Part shown: positions 20,430 through 31,166 of the stretch, one piece after another
Layout: each line of letters opens with the position of its first letter
Position numbering within the stretch: the first letter of the stretch is position 1
Source of the DNA: Adineta steineri
Taxonomy: Eukaryota > Rotifera > Eurotatoria > Adinetida > Adinetidae
Length of the DNA: 64,000 nucleotides
Assembly: GCA_905250115.1 (NCBI GenBank)
Contig: CAJNOI010000135.1
Span: 5,614 to 69,613, forward strand
Direction of reading: 5' to 3'
The notes under the pieces: model-generated
What the model was told of the DNA's origin: nothing
Databases searched by the model: none
The model's input: the letters and a program-made list of their open reading frames with translations, nothing else
Position numbers and translations under genes: made by a program

Positions 20430-22160
20430 ATGACACAAACACCACTGAACTCACAACCTTATGATCAGTTGACTGCATCAGCAGATGACATTTCAGATAA
20501 AAATATTACAGATTTATTTCATCGGATAATCGATTCATTCAAACGAGCACCACAATCTGAAAATGTTCCTATTGATATGAATCAACAGAAAGAAAGAGCT
20601 AATCTAATTAATAATATTGAGAAAGACGAAACTGGTTTGCATCGAACGTTAAAAAATCGACATTTACAAATGATTACTATTGGTGGTGCGATTGGTACCG
20701 GTCTGTTTATTAGTTCTGGTACTGCTCTTGCAACTGGTGGACCTGGTGCACTCGTTCTTGATTTTATCATCATCGGATTCATGCTTTTCAACGTATGCAT
20801 GGCACTTGGAGAACTATGTGTCGTCTTTCCTGTTTCGGGTTCGTTCATCGCTTATGGTTCTCGTTTTCTTGATCCTGCATGGGGTTTTGCTATGGGATGG
20901 AACTATGCTTTGCATAAATTAATTGTTATACCACTTGAATTGACAGCTGCTGGAATCGTCATTAACTACTGGACAACATCAATTAATATAGGTGTTTGGA
21001 TCACTATTTTCCTTGTTTTTCTTCTTATTATCAATCTTTTTGGTGTTCGTGGCTATGGAGAAATTGAATTCTACATGTCCATCATCAAAGTCATCGCTGT
21101 TATTGGTTTCATCATTCTTGGTATTGTTCTAGTATTCGGAGGTGGTCCAAATCATCAATATATAGGAGGCAAGTACTGGATTCATCCAGGTCCATTTGCT
21201 AATGGATTCAAAGGTGTGTGCTCCGTTTTTGTGACTGCTGCTTTCGCTTTTGGAGGCACAGAAATGGTCGGATTGGTAGCTGCAGAAACGGATAATCCAC
21301 TGAAGACGATTCCTCGAGCAACGAAACAAGTCTTTTGGAGAATCACAATTTTCTATGTTGTCTCGTTGGCATTGATTGGTTGTTTAGTGCCTTATACATC
21401 GCCACGGCTTCTGTCTGGATCATCGAGCTACGATGCATCCGCATCTCCTTTTGTGATTGCTATTGAAGATGCAGGTTTCAAAGTGTTACCTTCGATATTC
21501 AATGCTGTGATTCTTTGTGCTGTTCTTTCCGTGGGTAATTCTAATGTTTATGGAGCATCTCGAACATTGTGTGCACTTGCTGAAAATGGTCAAGCACCAA
21601 AAGTATTAGCTTATATCGATCGTAAAGGCCGTCCGTTATCTGCCGTCGCTCTCTCGATAATTATAGGACTTCTCGCTTATATCAACTGTGCAAATGTTGG
21701 TACTCAATTATTTCAATGGCTACTAGCTCTTTCTGGTTTATCAAGCTTTTTCACTTGGGGTTCTATATGCGCATGTCATATTATGTTCCGATCAGCATGG
21801 AAAGCACAAGGTCATACGTTGGATGAACTCGTTTTTGTGGCACCTCTGGGTATAGTGGGAAGCTATTTTGGCCTTCTACTCAATATTCTATGTCTGATTG
21901 CTCAGTTTTATATAGCCGTATCTCCTATTCATGGTTCTGTAACTGCTAGATCATTCTTCGAAGCCTATCTTGCTGTTCCAATTGTAATTATTTCTTATAT
22001 TGTATGGAAAATATGGAAGAAAACACCATTCATGCGGCCTAGTACGATCGATCTTGAAACTGGAAGACGTATGCTCAATGTACAACAGTTGATTGATGAA
22101 GAAAAAGCAGAGCGTAGATCTTGGCCTATATGGAAAAAAATGTTTTATGAATGCTGTTGA
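20430..22160 (+). CDS. Amino acid permease, fungal YAT-type (APC superfamily)
   Basis: An intronless 576-residue plasma-membrane transporter predicted to import amino acids. A roughly 80-residue cytosolic N-terminus precedes the first helix signature ITIGGAIGTGLFISSG (about 83-97), then PVSGSFIAYGSRF, PLELTAAGIVINYW, FAFGGTEMVGLVAAET and GASRTLCALAENGQAPK. About twelve membrane segments are expected and seen as hydrophobic blocks. The C-terminus ends in a Trp/aromatic/Cys cluster (IWKKMFYECC) like that of yeast Gap1/Agp relatives. The YAT family is typical of fungi and some bacteria and is not an animal family, so transfer into the rotifer lineage is likely. Its sequence is visibly richer in GC than its flanks. 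Substrate cannot be assigned. Confidence 0.92.
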   Translation: MTQTPLNSQPYDQLTASADDISDKNITDLFHRIIDSFKRAPQSENVPIDMNQQKERANLINNIEKDETGLHRTLKNRHLQMITIGGAIGTGLFISSGTALATGGPGALVLDFIIIGFMLFNVCMALGELCVVFPVSGSFIAYGSRFLDPAWGFAMGWNYALHKLIVIPLELTAAGIVINYWTTSINIGVWITIFLVFLLIINLFGVRGYGEIEFYMSIIKVIAVIGFIILGIVLVFGGGPNHQYIGGKYWIHPGPFANGFKGVCSVFVTAAFAFGGTEMVGLVAAETDNPLKTIPRATKQVFWRITIFYVVSLALIGCLVPYTSPRLLSGSSSYDASASPFVIAIEDAGFKVLPSIFNAVILCAVLSVGNSNVYGASRTLCALAENGQAPKVLAYIDRKGRPLSAVALSIIIGLLAYINCANVGTQLFQWLLALSGLSSFFTWGSICACHIMFRSAWKAQGHTLDELVFVAPLGIVGSYFGLLLNILCLIAQFYIAVSPIHGSVTARSFFEAYLAVPIVIISYIVWKIWKKTPFMRPSTIDLETGRRMLNVQQLIDEEKAERRSWPIWKKMFYECC

Positions 22161-23285
22161 ATTGTTCTTTCATTATATAAAATTTTACTTTACATAGGTT
22201 TTATACATCACTATGTGTCTGTAAATAGTATATTGCAGACAAAAACAGTAGCCTTTGTAATGTAATGAAAACTTCTAACGTTGATTTTCTCTCCTTCCAG
22301 TGTCTTTTCGTATGTTGAGTATCTCCTTATTTCTACACGCACTGCTCATTGTCTGTGATGTTTCTTCTTACTCTCTTATGCATTCAATAAATACAATATT
22401 CGCTTTTTCATCTCATAACTATAGAGTTCAAAGTAGTGTTGATAATTGATGGGAATGTCTTTCGGGTAAAATTCACTAACAATAATAACAAACAATTTCC
22501 AATTGAATCTATTGCTGAACGATGCGAATTGACTTCTGATCTGAGAATGAGGGTGTGGGTGTGGGATGAAGTTATCCGTTTGATTGTGGATATCGTGGTT
22601 ATCTTGCACTTTTCTTTTAAGATTATTAAATTTATCTGTACGTATGCGAATCTATTTTCTTGTGTTATATTATTTTGTGTTAGGTAATAATTAAAATGAA
22701 TAGTCAGTTTTTTTGGTACATGCTCAAACCATTAAGAAAATATATGTGGCTTACGTGAATACAGATTTGAAATGGTTCAATGTATATCGTCCTCTTTCCT
22801 GTCGTTTAATGTCACGAAGTAGGTTTATATATATATATATATATATGATTGAGTTATGTACTTCTTATTAACTGTATAGATCAAATATTTGTTTTCGTTA
22901 TGGTTTTACCAGGTATTTCTATTGTCATTGATTTTGATTCATATGATATCATCATTATATTATATTCTTGTATTTGAATATCTAGTCATAAGAGTTACTT
23001 GTTGTCTTTGTAAGCCGTAACTATATAGGGTTTTGAGTTAGTAACCAGAAATATCATGTATCTGTTAAACGATATTGTTTGCCACAAGTTCAATATATTT
23101 TTTGATATTTCGCACTCGTTATTACGTTCAATCAGATCTCGGTAAAGTTGTATCATATTATATTTGTTTTATTGATGCAGTTGATTCATTTTACTTGATA
23201 GTAACATGTCAAAGCGTTCATCAATATTGGATGACAAGGTGCTTTCAGAAATGATATTGCATAATATAGCAGCAGCAGCAACAAA
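22161..23285. other. Intergenic; (TA)n run and G/T-rich motif
   Basis: Contains a (TA)n microsatellite at about 22826-22846 and a single telomere-like arm TGAGGGTGTGGGTGTGG near 22547. No gene seen. Confidence 0.45.
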
Positions 23286-23858
23286 ATGGGTATCAATATG
23301 GGAGACATTTTAAACAACCAACAAATGAAGCCACTGAACGCTTATCACGAAGCATATAATTACAATCCATCGCTATCTTTTTTTCTTTCATTAGGAATGA
23401 TGTCGCATTTTGCTCAAAGTTCATATTACACGCATTATAATAGTTCTGATCATTATCCTGTACAACTATACATGTGGTTGCTCGATTCTAGCGGTAAGTA
23501 TGGCGAATATTTAATAGAAGAATTTTTAGTAATGTCAAAACTCAACTCTTAATGAGAGAGTTCACGATGAATCTTGTATTTTCTGTTTCACATAAGTACA
23601 TCATGAAAAAAAACATTTTTGCATTTTTAATCTGTGTAGTACATAATAAAATAATTGATAGAACTTCCTGCTCAGTATTTATTAATAAGTTACATCGCTT
23701 ACTTAAGTATATAAAATAGAATACTTCAAAAGTCGTATATCGTTTTCAATTTTTATTGGTTTACTATTTTATTTTTTTAAATTAAAGGAAGTGGTATGAC
23801 TTATGCTTTTCATCCGATTAAACAAGCGAGTTTTCATTTAGATATTTCAAGCCCGTAA
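23286..23858 (+). CDS. Possible small two-exon gene of unknown function
   Basis: Exon 23286-23493 ends at a GTAAGT donor and joins in frame to 23788-23858, giving about 92 residues. The joined part reads LDSSGSGMTYAFHP. The first exon contains NPSLSFFLSLGMMSH and YPVQLYMWLL. I recognise no domain. An upstream ATG frame at about 23206 (MSKRSSILDD) is not continuous with it. It could be a short gene, an exon of a larger gene or a relic. Only the donor, acceptor and phase agreement support it. Confidence 0.3.
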
Positions 23859-24394
23859 TAGTATGTGGAAAGTTGCCACAGTCACCTGTATCGTCTATTA
23901 TCACGCATACAAACCACATCGGCTTACAGCAACAGCATGGATTGTAAAAAAGAACATGAATGCAGTTTAATTGTAGGCGGTTATTATGGGTAAAGAAATA
24001 CATGTAAAGAAATTGTTAGCGTCAGCGGTTGTTATATTATGACGCTATCTCATGTATACATATATATAGGTTTCCTTTCTTTCCTGAGAAGTGTGTATTT
24101 TTCGTGATCATCATGTTCTCATGAAGATCTTCATTATTATATCCTATTCTCTTTATCTGTTATTCTCTTTCTTTTGTTTCTGTTTCTCTTTATATCTCTG
24201 TTATATATAAAGAGTTGTTTTTCTTCGAATTAATGTGTGTGGCAACTATATTTGTAATGGTGTTATAAATTTAAATTCTTTTTTTATTTTTCTTTCATTC
24301 TTTTGAGCATCATCATCAGACGTTACATATTTATTAATACATGAAAAAAAATTAAGATATAGTTTAATTATTTAAAAAGAGTGTGGGTGTGAGT

Positions 24395-25527
24395 TAGTGG
24401 CGTAACCAGGGGGGGGGCCAGATGGGGCTTAGCCCCATCACCGAGTGTTTAAGCCCCATCACCCGGATTTTGTGGAACTCACGTAAATTTTCGAAGAAAA
24501 TCGTGAGTGTAAGTTTTAAGTTCAAGTTTCCCAGCTTCCTTCTCCTTCCCCCCCTCGCAAATTCAATAAAAATACGCAAAAATCATTAAAAATAGCTATA
24601 AATTGCTAAAAATTTTAATAAAAATACTGAAAAAGCGTTAAAAATAGCTGTAAATTGCGGGATTTTCTATAAAATATAAGCAAAATGGTTAAATACAGCT
24701 ATAAATTAGTAGAATTTTAATAAAAATAAGCAAAAATAGTTAAAGATAGCCATAAATTACTACAAATTTAATAAAAAAAATAACGAAAATGGCTATAAAT
24801 TGCGGGAATTTTTATGAAAATAATGAGAAATCGCTAAAAATAGCTATATACTGTCGCAAATTTAATATAAATAACCAAAAATTGTCAAAAATAGCTATAA
24901 ATTAACTAAATTTGAGCAAAAAAAGAAGACAAAGCGCTTAAACATGATCAGATATGTTGATGCGAACATACATAAGTTCTACATTTTTAGCCCTAACGGG
25001 GCTGCGCTGATAAGCTTTTTTAGTCACTAAACCTGACAATCAAAAAATCCAAAAGACTAGACAGTTTTAGGCAGGGCTGGGCAACTCAGCAGAAAAAATC
25101 GAATTAATTCAATTCAATTCGTGAAAAAAACTTTTGAATTTAATTCAACTCAATTGAGTTGCTCAGTTCTGATAGATATAGGTAAATGCACATGTGATTC
25201 ATTAACTAGATATGAAAGATGTAGACAGAAATTACAAAATAAATCGAAACAAGGACTAGATTTTTGAGTACTTTTATTATTTGAATTTTGTTTTCTGAAA
25301 AATAATTTTCGATTCTTTTTGAGTTAATTTCGATTCAATCACAACTCTTTGAAACTTTTTTCAATTCAATTCATGTCAGCTATACTAAATAGTTGTACTC
25401 AATTCAATTCAACTAGGTTAATGAATGGGATTGAGTTAAATTGAGTTCGTCATTTTTCGAACTGAGTCGTCCATTTCTGGTTTTGGGGCTGAGCCCCATC
25501 ACCCTTAAATTTCTGGTTACGCCACTA
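24395..25527. mobile_element. Non-autonomous hAT-type element, 1.13 kb
   Basis: Perfect 15-bp terminal inverted repeats (TAGTGGCGTAACCAG at 24395-24409 and its complement at 25513-25527) are bounded by an exact 8-bp duplication GTGTGAGT (24387-24394 and 25528-25535). Subterminal GGGGCTTAGCCCCATCACC and GGGGCTGAGCCCCATCACC blocks occur near the two ends. The interior has no ORF. It holds about seven degenerate copies of a roughly 60-bp unit (about 24570-24910, core AAAATAGCTATAAATT) and a block of TTCAATTCAATTC-like repeats (about 25095-25450). It inserted into a telomere-like GTGTGGGTGTGAGT hairpin arm. Confidence 0.85.
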
Positions 25528-25535
25528 GTGTGAGT

Positions 25536-26576
25536 GCAAAATGGAAATAAGACGCACGCTCATCGACACCAACAGACTCAAACCATTAACGAATCTGGTA
25601 TAACAAAATCGAAAAAAAAGCAACGGACTATTAAATCGGATTTATTGTGTTTCGTTCTGTCTGTTAATAAAACGGCTGCTGATACTTAACTGAAAAACCA
25701 TATTAGTTGACCTGGCATGAAGTCTTTAGGTGTACCTGAATCTTCACATCAAAAGAGTGCTGGTACTTCTCACTTTTCATCTTGTGTTATGAAAACGAGA
25801 GATTATAATGCTGACAGATCAAGCGATCTTGTCAAAAGTTGTGAAAGAATTTGAAATTACATTGTATTTGCCCATTCTGTTTCATACACCGAAATGAAAA
25901 AAGGCTCGCAATACTTCTGTAGATTATATTATGTTGAGTGAAAGAAAAGAAGAAAAAAAATGAAGACGCTTACATATTTTTGGAGCATTAGCATGTTCTT
26001 GCATGGATGCGAAATGCAGAATAACGATAAAGTAACATGAATTCACTGTTTTTCTTTTTTGATCACGTATAACACTTTCAGTAGGCGAAGGTGAGTGTGT
26101 GGATGTAAATATGAATAAGGGTCTGAATGTAGCTATACTATAAAATTCATATCTACCCCTTAGTCTCATCGACATCCTCGTTGCTTTTCAACACCATATG
26201 AAAAAAGTATGATACTATAGGACGAACAATTTTTCCGTTCTGTACATACTTATTAGACAAGTCGTCGATAGTTACCTTTACTCTTTTGCGAGTGTTATGA
26301 GAGAAAAAAAAGAGAAATAACATGTGACTATTTTACTTGCTTGACGGATAAAGAGAAAGTAAATATATACATTCATTTCGACATTTTTTATCATAAGTAA
26401 GTATTAAAAATTTACTTTTCAATTAATAATATATGGCAGAACTCAGATTAGATTCTATACTCATATCTATTATTAACAAAATAAATTGATAGATTTTTAA
26501 AAATATTTTAGAATCATTGAAATAGTTCTATTTCTATTTATTAACGACTTATTTTCTATACTATTGTTTTTTGGAA
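25536..26576. other. Intergenic with telomere-like hairpin
   Basis: A degenerate hairpin at about 26085-26180 has GGTGAGTGTGTGGATGTAAAT as left arm and ATTCATATCTACCCC as right arm. A short coding-like stretch without start near 25720-25850 was not identified. Confidence 0.35.
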
Positions 26577-27179
26577 ATGGTCACACCGAAGAACTGTTCA
26601 AAGTGTGCGAAAGGAAAAGGATCTTTCTTTTGTATTGGATGCGAGGAATACTTTTGTAAAAAAGATTATGGTGATCATCGATCAAAGATGGATAATGAAT
26701 TAGATCGATTTATTGAAGATTGCAATACACTTCAAGAGAAAATTAACACAATAACTCAGAACAAAGACTTTAATATTCCGCTACTTACAGAAATTGATGA
26801 TTGGGAGAAAATGATTATTGAAAAGGTTAAAAAAGTCGCTGAACAAGTTCGAGAACAAGTGATTAAACTACCGAACGAAAAGGAAGTGGAAACAAAATTT
26901 AACTTTGAGAAATATAGACAGAATCTCAATCAATTAAAAGAAACCGGTGATTTTGTCGAGTATGATTTGAAATACCTCGAACAAACAGTTTATCAACTTA
27001 ATCAAGATCTAAAACGATTAAATCAATCACTTGAATTCGAGTTGTGTAAGGAGCAAAGTAACCAAATACAATGGGATAGTCTCATTTATATCAAAGAAAA
27101 CCCTTCTTACGCACTAAAGCAATCTCAACAACAACAAGTAAACGGTCAGTTTATTAGAAGATCTTTTTCTTATACATAG
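26577..27179 (+). CDS. B-box zinc finger and coiled-coil protein (TRIM-like, short)
   Basis: About 200 residues from the ATG at 26577. A B-box-type zinc site (CSKCAKGKGSFFCIGCEEYFC, then a DYGDHR histidine) occupies residues about 8-35. A long helical, Lys/Glu/Leu-rich coiled coil (about 40-165) follows, and then a Gln-rich end. There is no RING before it and no NHL or SPRY after it. It is the B-box/coiled-coil core of a TRIM relative, probably acting in protein assembly or ubiquitin-linked regulation. A weak GTAAAC donor near the end could extend it into another exon, but none was found downstream. The family call is fairly safe; completeness is not. Confidence 0.75.
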   Translation: MVTPKNCSKCAKGKGSFFCIGCEEYFCKKDYGDHRSKMDNELDRFIEDCNTLQEKINTITQNKDFNIPLLTEIDDWEKMIIEKVKKVAEQVREQVIKLPNEKEVETKFNFEKYRQNLNQLKETGDFVEYDLKYLEQTVYQLNQDLKRLNQSLEFELCKEQSNQIQWDSLIYIKENPSYALKQSQQQQVNGQFIRRSFSYT

Positions 27180-27511
27180 ATACGTAACGATATCAATGTT
27201 TTTACGTTTGAAATACTACAGATAGGTCAGAAATTTTATGCTGTTACTCTATTCCTTCTTCATAATAGAATGTTTTTGAGCATTTGAGTCAGTTTTACCA
27301 TAAAACACTTTAGAATATGCTATACCCGTTAATATAAACAATACTTATTCACATCTGTTCCATAAAAACGAAATACATGTTATACAGATTAAATTGATAC
27401 TAAAGCAAATATATTTCTATTAGCAACTGAGGACTCAAAGTATATTCAAATTTTTATTTAGTTTTCATATATATATATATATGTCGAGTATCAATTAAAT
27501 ACTACTGTAAT

Positions 27512-27823
27512 TTGATTTTTTTTTCGTCTCGTACAAAAAAAGATAAACTATTAATATCTGAACGTGATATACTTTTTGATATAGACCAAACTCAAATTGT
27601 GGTATCATCTCGTCAAGTGACACTCGATTGTGGTGGTCATCCTTGTACAATATGTAATAAATGTTGCGATTGGAATCGTAATGTCAGGCGTGCTGGTGCC
27701 ACTTGCACTCGTAATTCTGTTGGTACTTGTTATACTGCTTATTGCGATTGTCCTGGTTCTTGTCATTGCAGTTATAATGATCATATTTATAGTGATGTAT
27801 GTAATTGTGCAGAGAACAAATGA
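27512..27823 (+). CDS. Small cysteine-rich protein or fragment
   Basis: An open frame whose last 65 residues contain 14 Cys with paired spacings (CGGHPC, CNKCCDW, CYTAYCDCPGSCHC, CNC). It ends at TGA 27821-27823. No ATG precedes the open region, so an upstream exon or 5' truncation is likely. The pattern suggests a disulfide- or metal-stabilised fold. I do not recognise a named family. Confidence 0.4.
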   Translation: MIFFSSRTKKDKLLISERDILFDIDQTQIVVSSRQVTLDCGGHPCTICNKCCDWNRNVRRAGATCTRNSVGTCYTAYCDCPGSCHCSYNDHIYSDVCNCAENK

Positions 27824-27959
27824 GACATTCTCCAACGCCTTACTTTGATTCGTGTTTTAATTAAACCCTACAAAATTGTACTCCCCATTATTAACAAAAA
27901 GAACTTAATGATCAATGTGACTAAGAATAAAAATTATAAATCATTAATAACGTTGATGA

Positions 27960-28020
27960 ACATGTGGATGTGTATTTAATATGTACCTTCAACATCCACA
28001 CACATACACACGCAATTTAA
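27960..28020. repeat. Telomere-like short inverted repeat
   Basis: ATGTGGATGTGTAT pairs imperfectly with AACATCCACACACATACACA across a short AT loop. It lies between the Cys-rich ORF and the broken GPCR. Confidence 0.4.
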
Positions 28021-28089
28021 ATTCATCTTCATGTTCACTCTCAAGTGTACTTTTCTAATAATAACGAATTATTTATTTTGTATTATTTA

Positions 28090-28960
28090 TTACAATACAA
28101 CAATAAACATGAAAAAAAAAGTATATTGATCTCGTACGTTCTTATTTACATTTGTTCTCATAGACATTTTTTGAGGAGCAATACGTCTTGGTTGTCGTTG
28201 TAAATGTAAAATCTTGATGGCTTTATTTCGAAGATCAGGTATCGATAAAAGACAAATAAAAGAAAAAAGAGGCTGCATTAGATAACTGAAGAAAATTGCA
28301 TTTAACCAAAAGTCAGCAAATTTTATATATATGGCACACCACTTCGACGCATAATAAGGCAGACTGTAAGTGGACAATAAAATATAAGATATAGTGATGA
28401 AATCAACATCACTTGAATTGTCATCTTTCGGTGTTTTCGCCATAAAACACGTACAACTAAAGTAATACTAAATACAAAAATTAATATCATAGGTAGCATC
28501 TTGTGAACTATCACATCGTACATAGCAACAAAATATATATTCGTCATACAGACAATAACGCACATTGCAGAGTAGTTCGTAAATAAATTTCGACAAGGTG
28601 GAAAGAAGCTTGTAATAGTATCGTAGATAAGACAATAGAGGAGCAGTACAATACATGGAAGGTAATGAACAAAGAAGCGTTTCGTTTTTGTTGACACCCA
28701 TTTATCATGAAAAATAAGAATATGTCTTTCAATTGTTGCCCAACTAAAGAGTATTGTATGTGCAGCATACGAAACGTAGTAAATAAACAACCATATTTCA
28801 CAGAAAATCGGTGATCTATTCCAGATACCTTCATAATAATAATAATAGAGCATCCATGGATAAATCGTGACTTCATAAGACAAATAATAAGCAAACCAAC
28901 GATGTAATTAAAAAGGTAAGATGAATCCAAAACGTGACTGTATTAGATATCATCGTTCTA
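28090..28960 (-). pseudogene. Rotifer-type GPCR with frameshift and damaged 5' end
   Basis: The main frame reads PWMLYYYYYEGIWNRSP, then FSWATIERHILIFHDKWVS, then SSLYLIFYCPLTVCLIMRRSGVPYI, covering TM2-TM6 of a class A receptor. The reading then stops at TAA. The continuation KFADFWLNAIFFSYL through FICLLSIPDLRNKAIK (TM7 and tail, to 28090) is in another frame. The switch sits in a (TA)4-like run near 28330, consistent with loss of one base or gain of two. At the 5' end, TM1-like sequence (FWIHLTFLITSLVCLLF) is in a third frame. Two breaks suggest a pseudogene; the (TA)n break alone could be an assembly error. Confidence 0.7.
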
Positions 28961-29627
28961 ATGAATAAAACTTTTATTTTTGTCTCGAGATTTGTAAGAA
29001 TAATCAATTGTAAAATGAATGTGACGAGAAAGAAAAATAAATAGTTTTTTTAAAATATTTTGTTAGATTCTCCACTTGATTTTTCACTCATAATTCAACA
29101 CATTTATTCACCTTTTACCGAGTACTTCGACAAATAAAAAGAAATTTTTTCTGCTATAGATAATTGAAAGTAATAAATATAAATTTTTAAAATATTTTCT
29201 TTATAAAGATTATAGTCGAATAGTTATCTTAATGATAATCATCTTTTTATATTAAATACACGTAATTGTTGAAAAATAATATGCATGTTTTTGTCGTTTA
29301 AAGTGAAATTTGAGAAAGAGAAAGAAACAAAAATACTTAACGACGTAGGAGGTAAATAGTTTGTTTTTCTCGCAGTTCTGATAGGATGTGAGTGTGGGTC
29401 TTTCTCTTTAACCGTTATCTTTATCCACATCGATACCTTCGAGGAATTTGATAATTAATATTAGAACGAATAAATAAGTCACTCTTCAACATATAAGCAA
29501 ACCATCATCATGACTCACATGTGCGTCAACATCTGATGCAATAACATATTTTTTGTCGTTCGTAATGATGAAAACATATTTTATTTTAACTGTCATTTAT
29601 AACAGAAGAAAATAAATAACATTCACG
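28961..29627. other. Intergenic; degenerate hairpin
   Basis: GATGTGAGTGTGGG near 29385 pairs weakly with ATCCACATCGATACC near 29425. AT-rich otherwise; it includes the promoter region of the F-box-like gene. Confidence 0.35.
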
Positions 29628-31166
29628 ATGTCGTCATCTACTTTTGAAACTTTATCCGATGAAATAATAATGATGGTGATAGAATATTCTGGTGATATTC
29701 ATATTGTACTTCGAACATATCTCGGTTTAAATCAACGTTTGAACAATATTCTTCTTGACTACCGTTCTCATCTGCTTACGCATTTTTTGCAACTCTCTGT
29801 AGGTAACGAAGATTTGAATTCTATATACGATTCTTCAACATATCAAGATCTAATAATAAATTTATCATCGATAAAAAAAACTGAGAATGAGAAACAAATT
29901 ATTGACTATTTACAAATGTTTATTACTATACATTTAAAAAAAAAGTATCTTCAATTGGGCAACGAATTTCAATTAAAAATGGATACATTCGTAACTAAGC
30001 AGCACGAACATACTTCTGCAGAAACCAATGAATTACTATATCAACTTCAAAAATTAAAAGAATCTCACAATGTTGATATTCAGAATATTGCTAAGATTAC
30101 TTCGCTTATTCTTACACACGGTATTAATCTTCAAGATGGTGTAACCGCTGAGCAGGGTATATTTTCTATGGATCCTTTTATTTTCAAATTTATCTCTTGC
30201 CATTTATTTACTTTAAAAAACTCTCAATTATTTCGACATCATGTAACTGAATTGTACAAAGCATTAGCTATTTGTGGTGGTTATCGTCTTAAATGCCAAT
30301 ATTCGAATCATTATACTAGAAATATAATTTCTCATGGTTTCGTCTACGTAATAAATGAATTAAAGTATATGAAATATCATCTATCGACACATTCTGTCAA
30401 TATCCAATTGTGTCGTATGCTGATTGATTTAATTCTTTTTACAATTCAATGCGTAGTTCATACATTCGACAAGAATTATTGGTCTGTATTGAATTTTATC
30501 TCTCTATTACAAAGCATCTGTTTTTCCGAATTAATCATTCATAATAATTGCGTTGTAGAAATAATTACAAAAGAAATATTTAAATTACTTCTCGATGAAT
30601 ATGCTCAAAAAATTGGAGTTATAGAATCATATTGGAAAGATCAGTTCTTTAAGCTGATCAAGAAATTAATCGAACAAAAACGTATTGATGAAATACTCTT
30701 TTTTTATCAATATAATCAACAAATAAAATCTTTTTTTGATACACCAGATCATACTCAAAAGCTTGTTCGTCTACTGCTTGGAAGTCGAGTAGGAAGACAA
30801 TTATTTGATCGATTTCTTAAACAAAAACTGTTAGAATCATGGTTAATATATAAAGAATGGATATTTTATCTGGTAAAGAAAAGAGAAATTGGATTTCTAA
30901 AAATAATATTCAATATTTATCCATCACTCGTACATATATTGGATAAAGATGGAAATGATCTTTTATTATATACATGCCTTAAAGTTGTCGGTCCTCGATA
31001 TTCATTAATGAGAATTCTTATACAAGCAGGATGTAATCAACAAAGAGAAAATGGTCTTGGGCAAACATTGATGGATGCTTTGCAATTGGAACATAATAGA
31101 GATGTATTAGAATTCTTGAAAACTGAAGGAGTAGTCAAAGTCAACAATCTGAACTTGAACAAATGA
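29628..31166 (+). CDS. F-box-like/ankyrin protein, rotifer-type
   Basis: An intronless 512-residue protein. The N-terminus FETLSDEIIMMVIEYSG, followed by a run of leucines and RLNNILLDYR, fits the degenerate F-box seen in many rotifer proteins, which would bind a Skp1-type ubiquitin ligase. The middle (about 100-400) is helical with no recognised domain. The end (about 420-500: LVHILDKDGNDLLLYTCLK, MRILIQAGCNQQRENGLGQT) resembles one or two ankyrin repeats. It is probably a substrate adaptor. It has no broken reading frame. The F-box is weak and the ankyrin call moderate. Confidence 0.7.
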   Translation: MSSSTFETLSDEIIMMVIEYSGDIHIVLRTYLGLNQRLNNILLDYRSHLLTHFLQLSVGNEDLNSIYDSSTYQDLIINLSSIKKTENEKQIIDYLQMFITIHLKKKYLQLGNEFQLKMDTFVTKQHEHTSAETNELLYQLQKLKESHNVDIQNIAKITSLILTHGINLQDGVTAEQGIFSMDPFIFKFISCHLFTLKNSQLFRHHVTELYKALAICGGYRLKCQYSNHYTRNIISHGFVYVINELKYMKYHLSTHSVNIQLCRMLIDLILFTIQCVVHTFDKNYWSVLNFISLLQSICFSELIIHNNCVVEIITKEIFKLLLDEYAQKIGVIESYWKDQFFKLIKKLIEQKRIDEILFFYQYNQQIKSFFDTPDHTQKLVRLLLGSRVGRQLFDRFLKQKLLESWLIYKEWIFYLVKKREIGFLKIIFNIYPSLVHILDKDGNDLLLYTCLKVVGPRYSLMRILIQAGCNQQRENGLGQTLMDALQLEHNRDVLEFLKTEGVVKVNNLNLNK

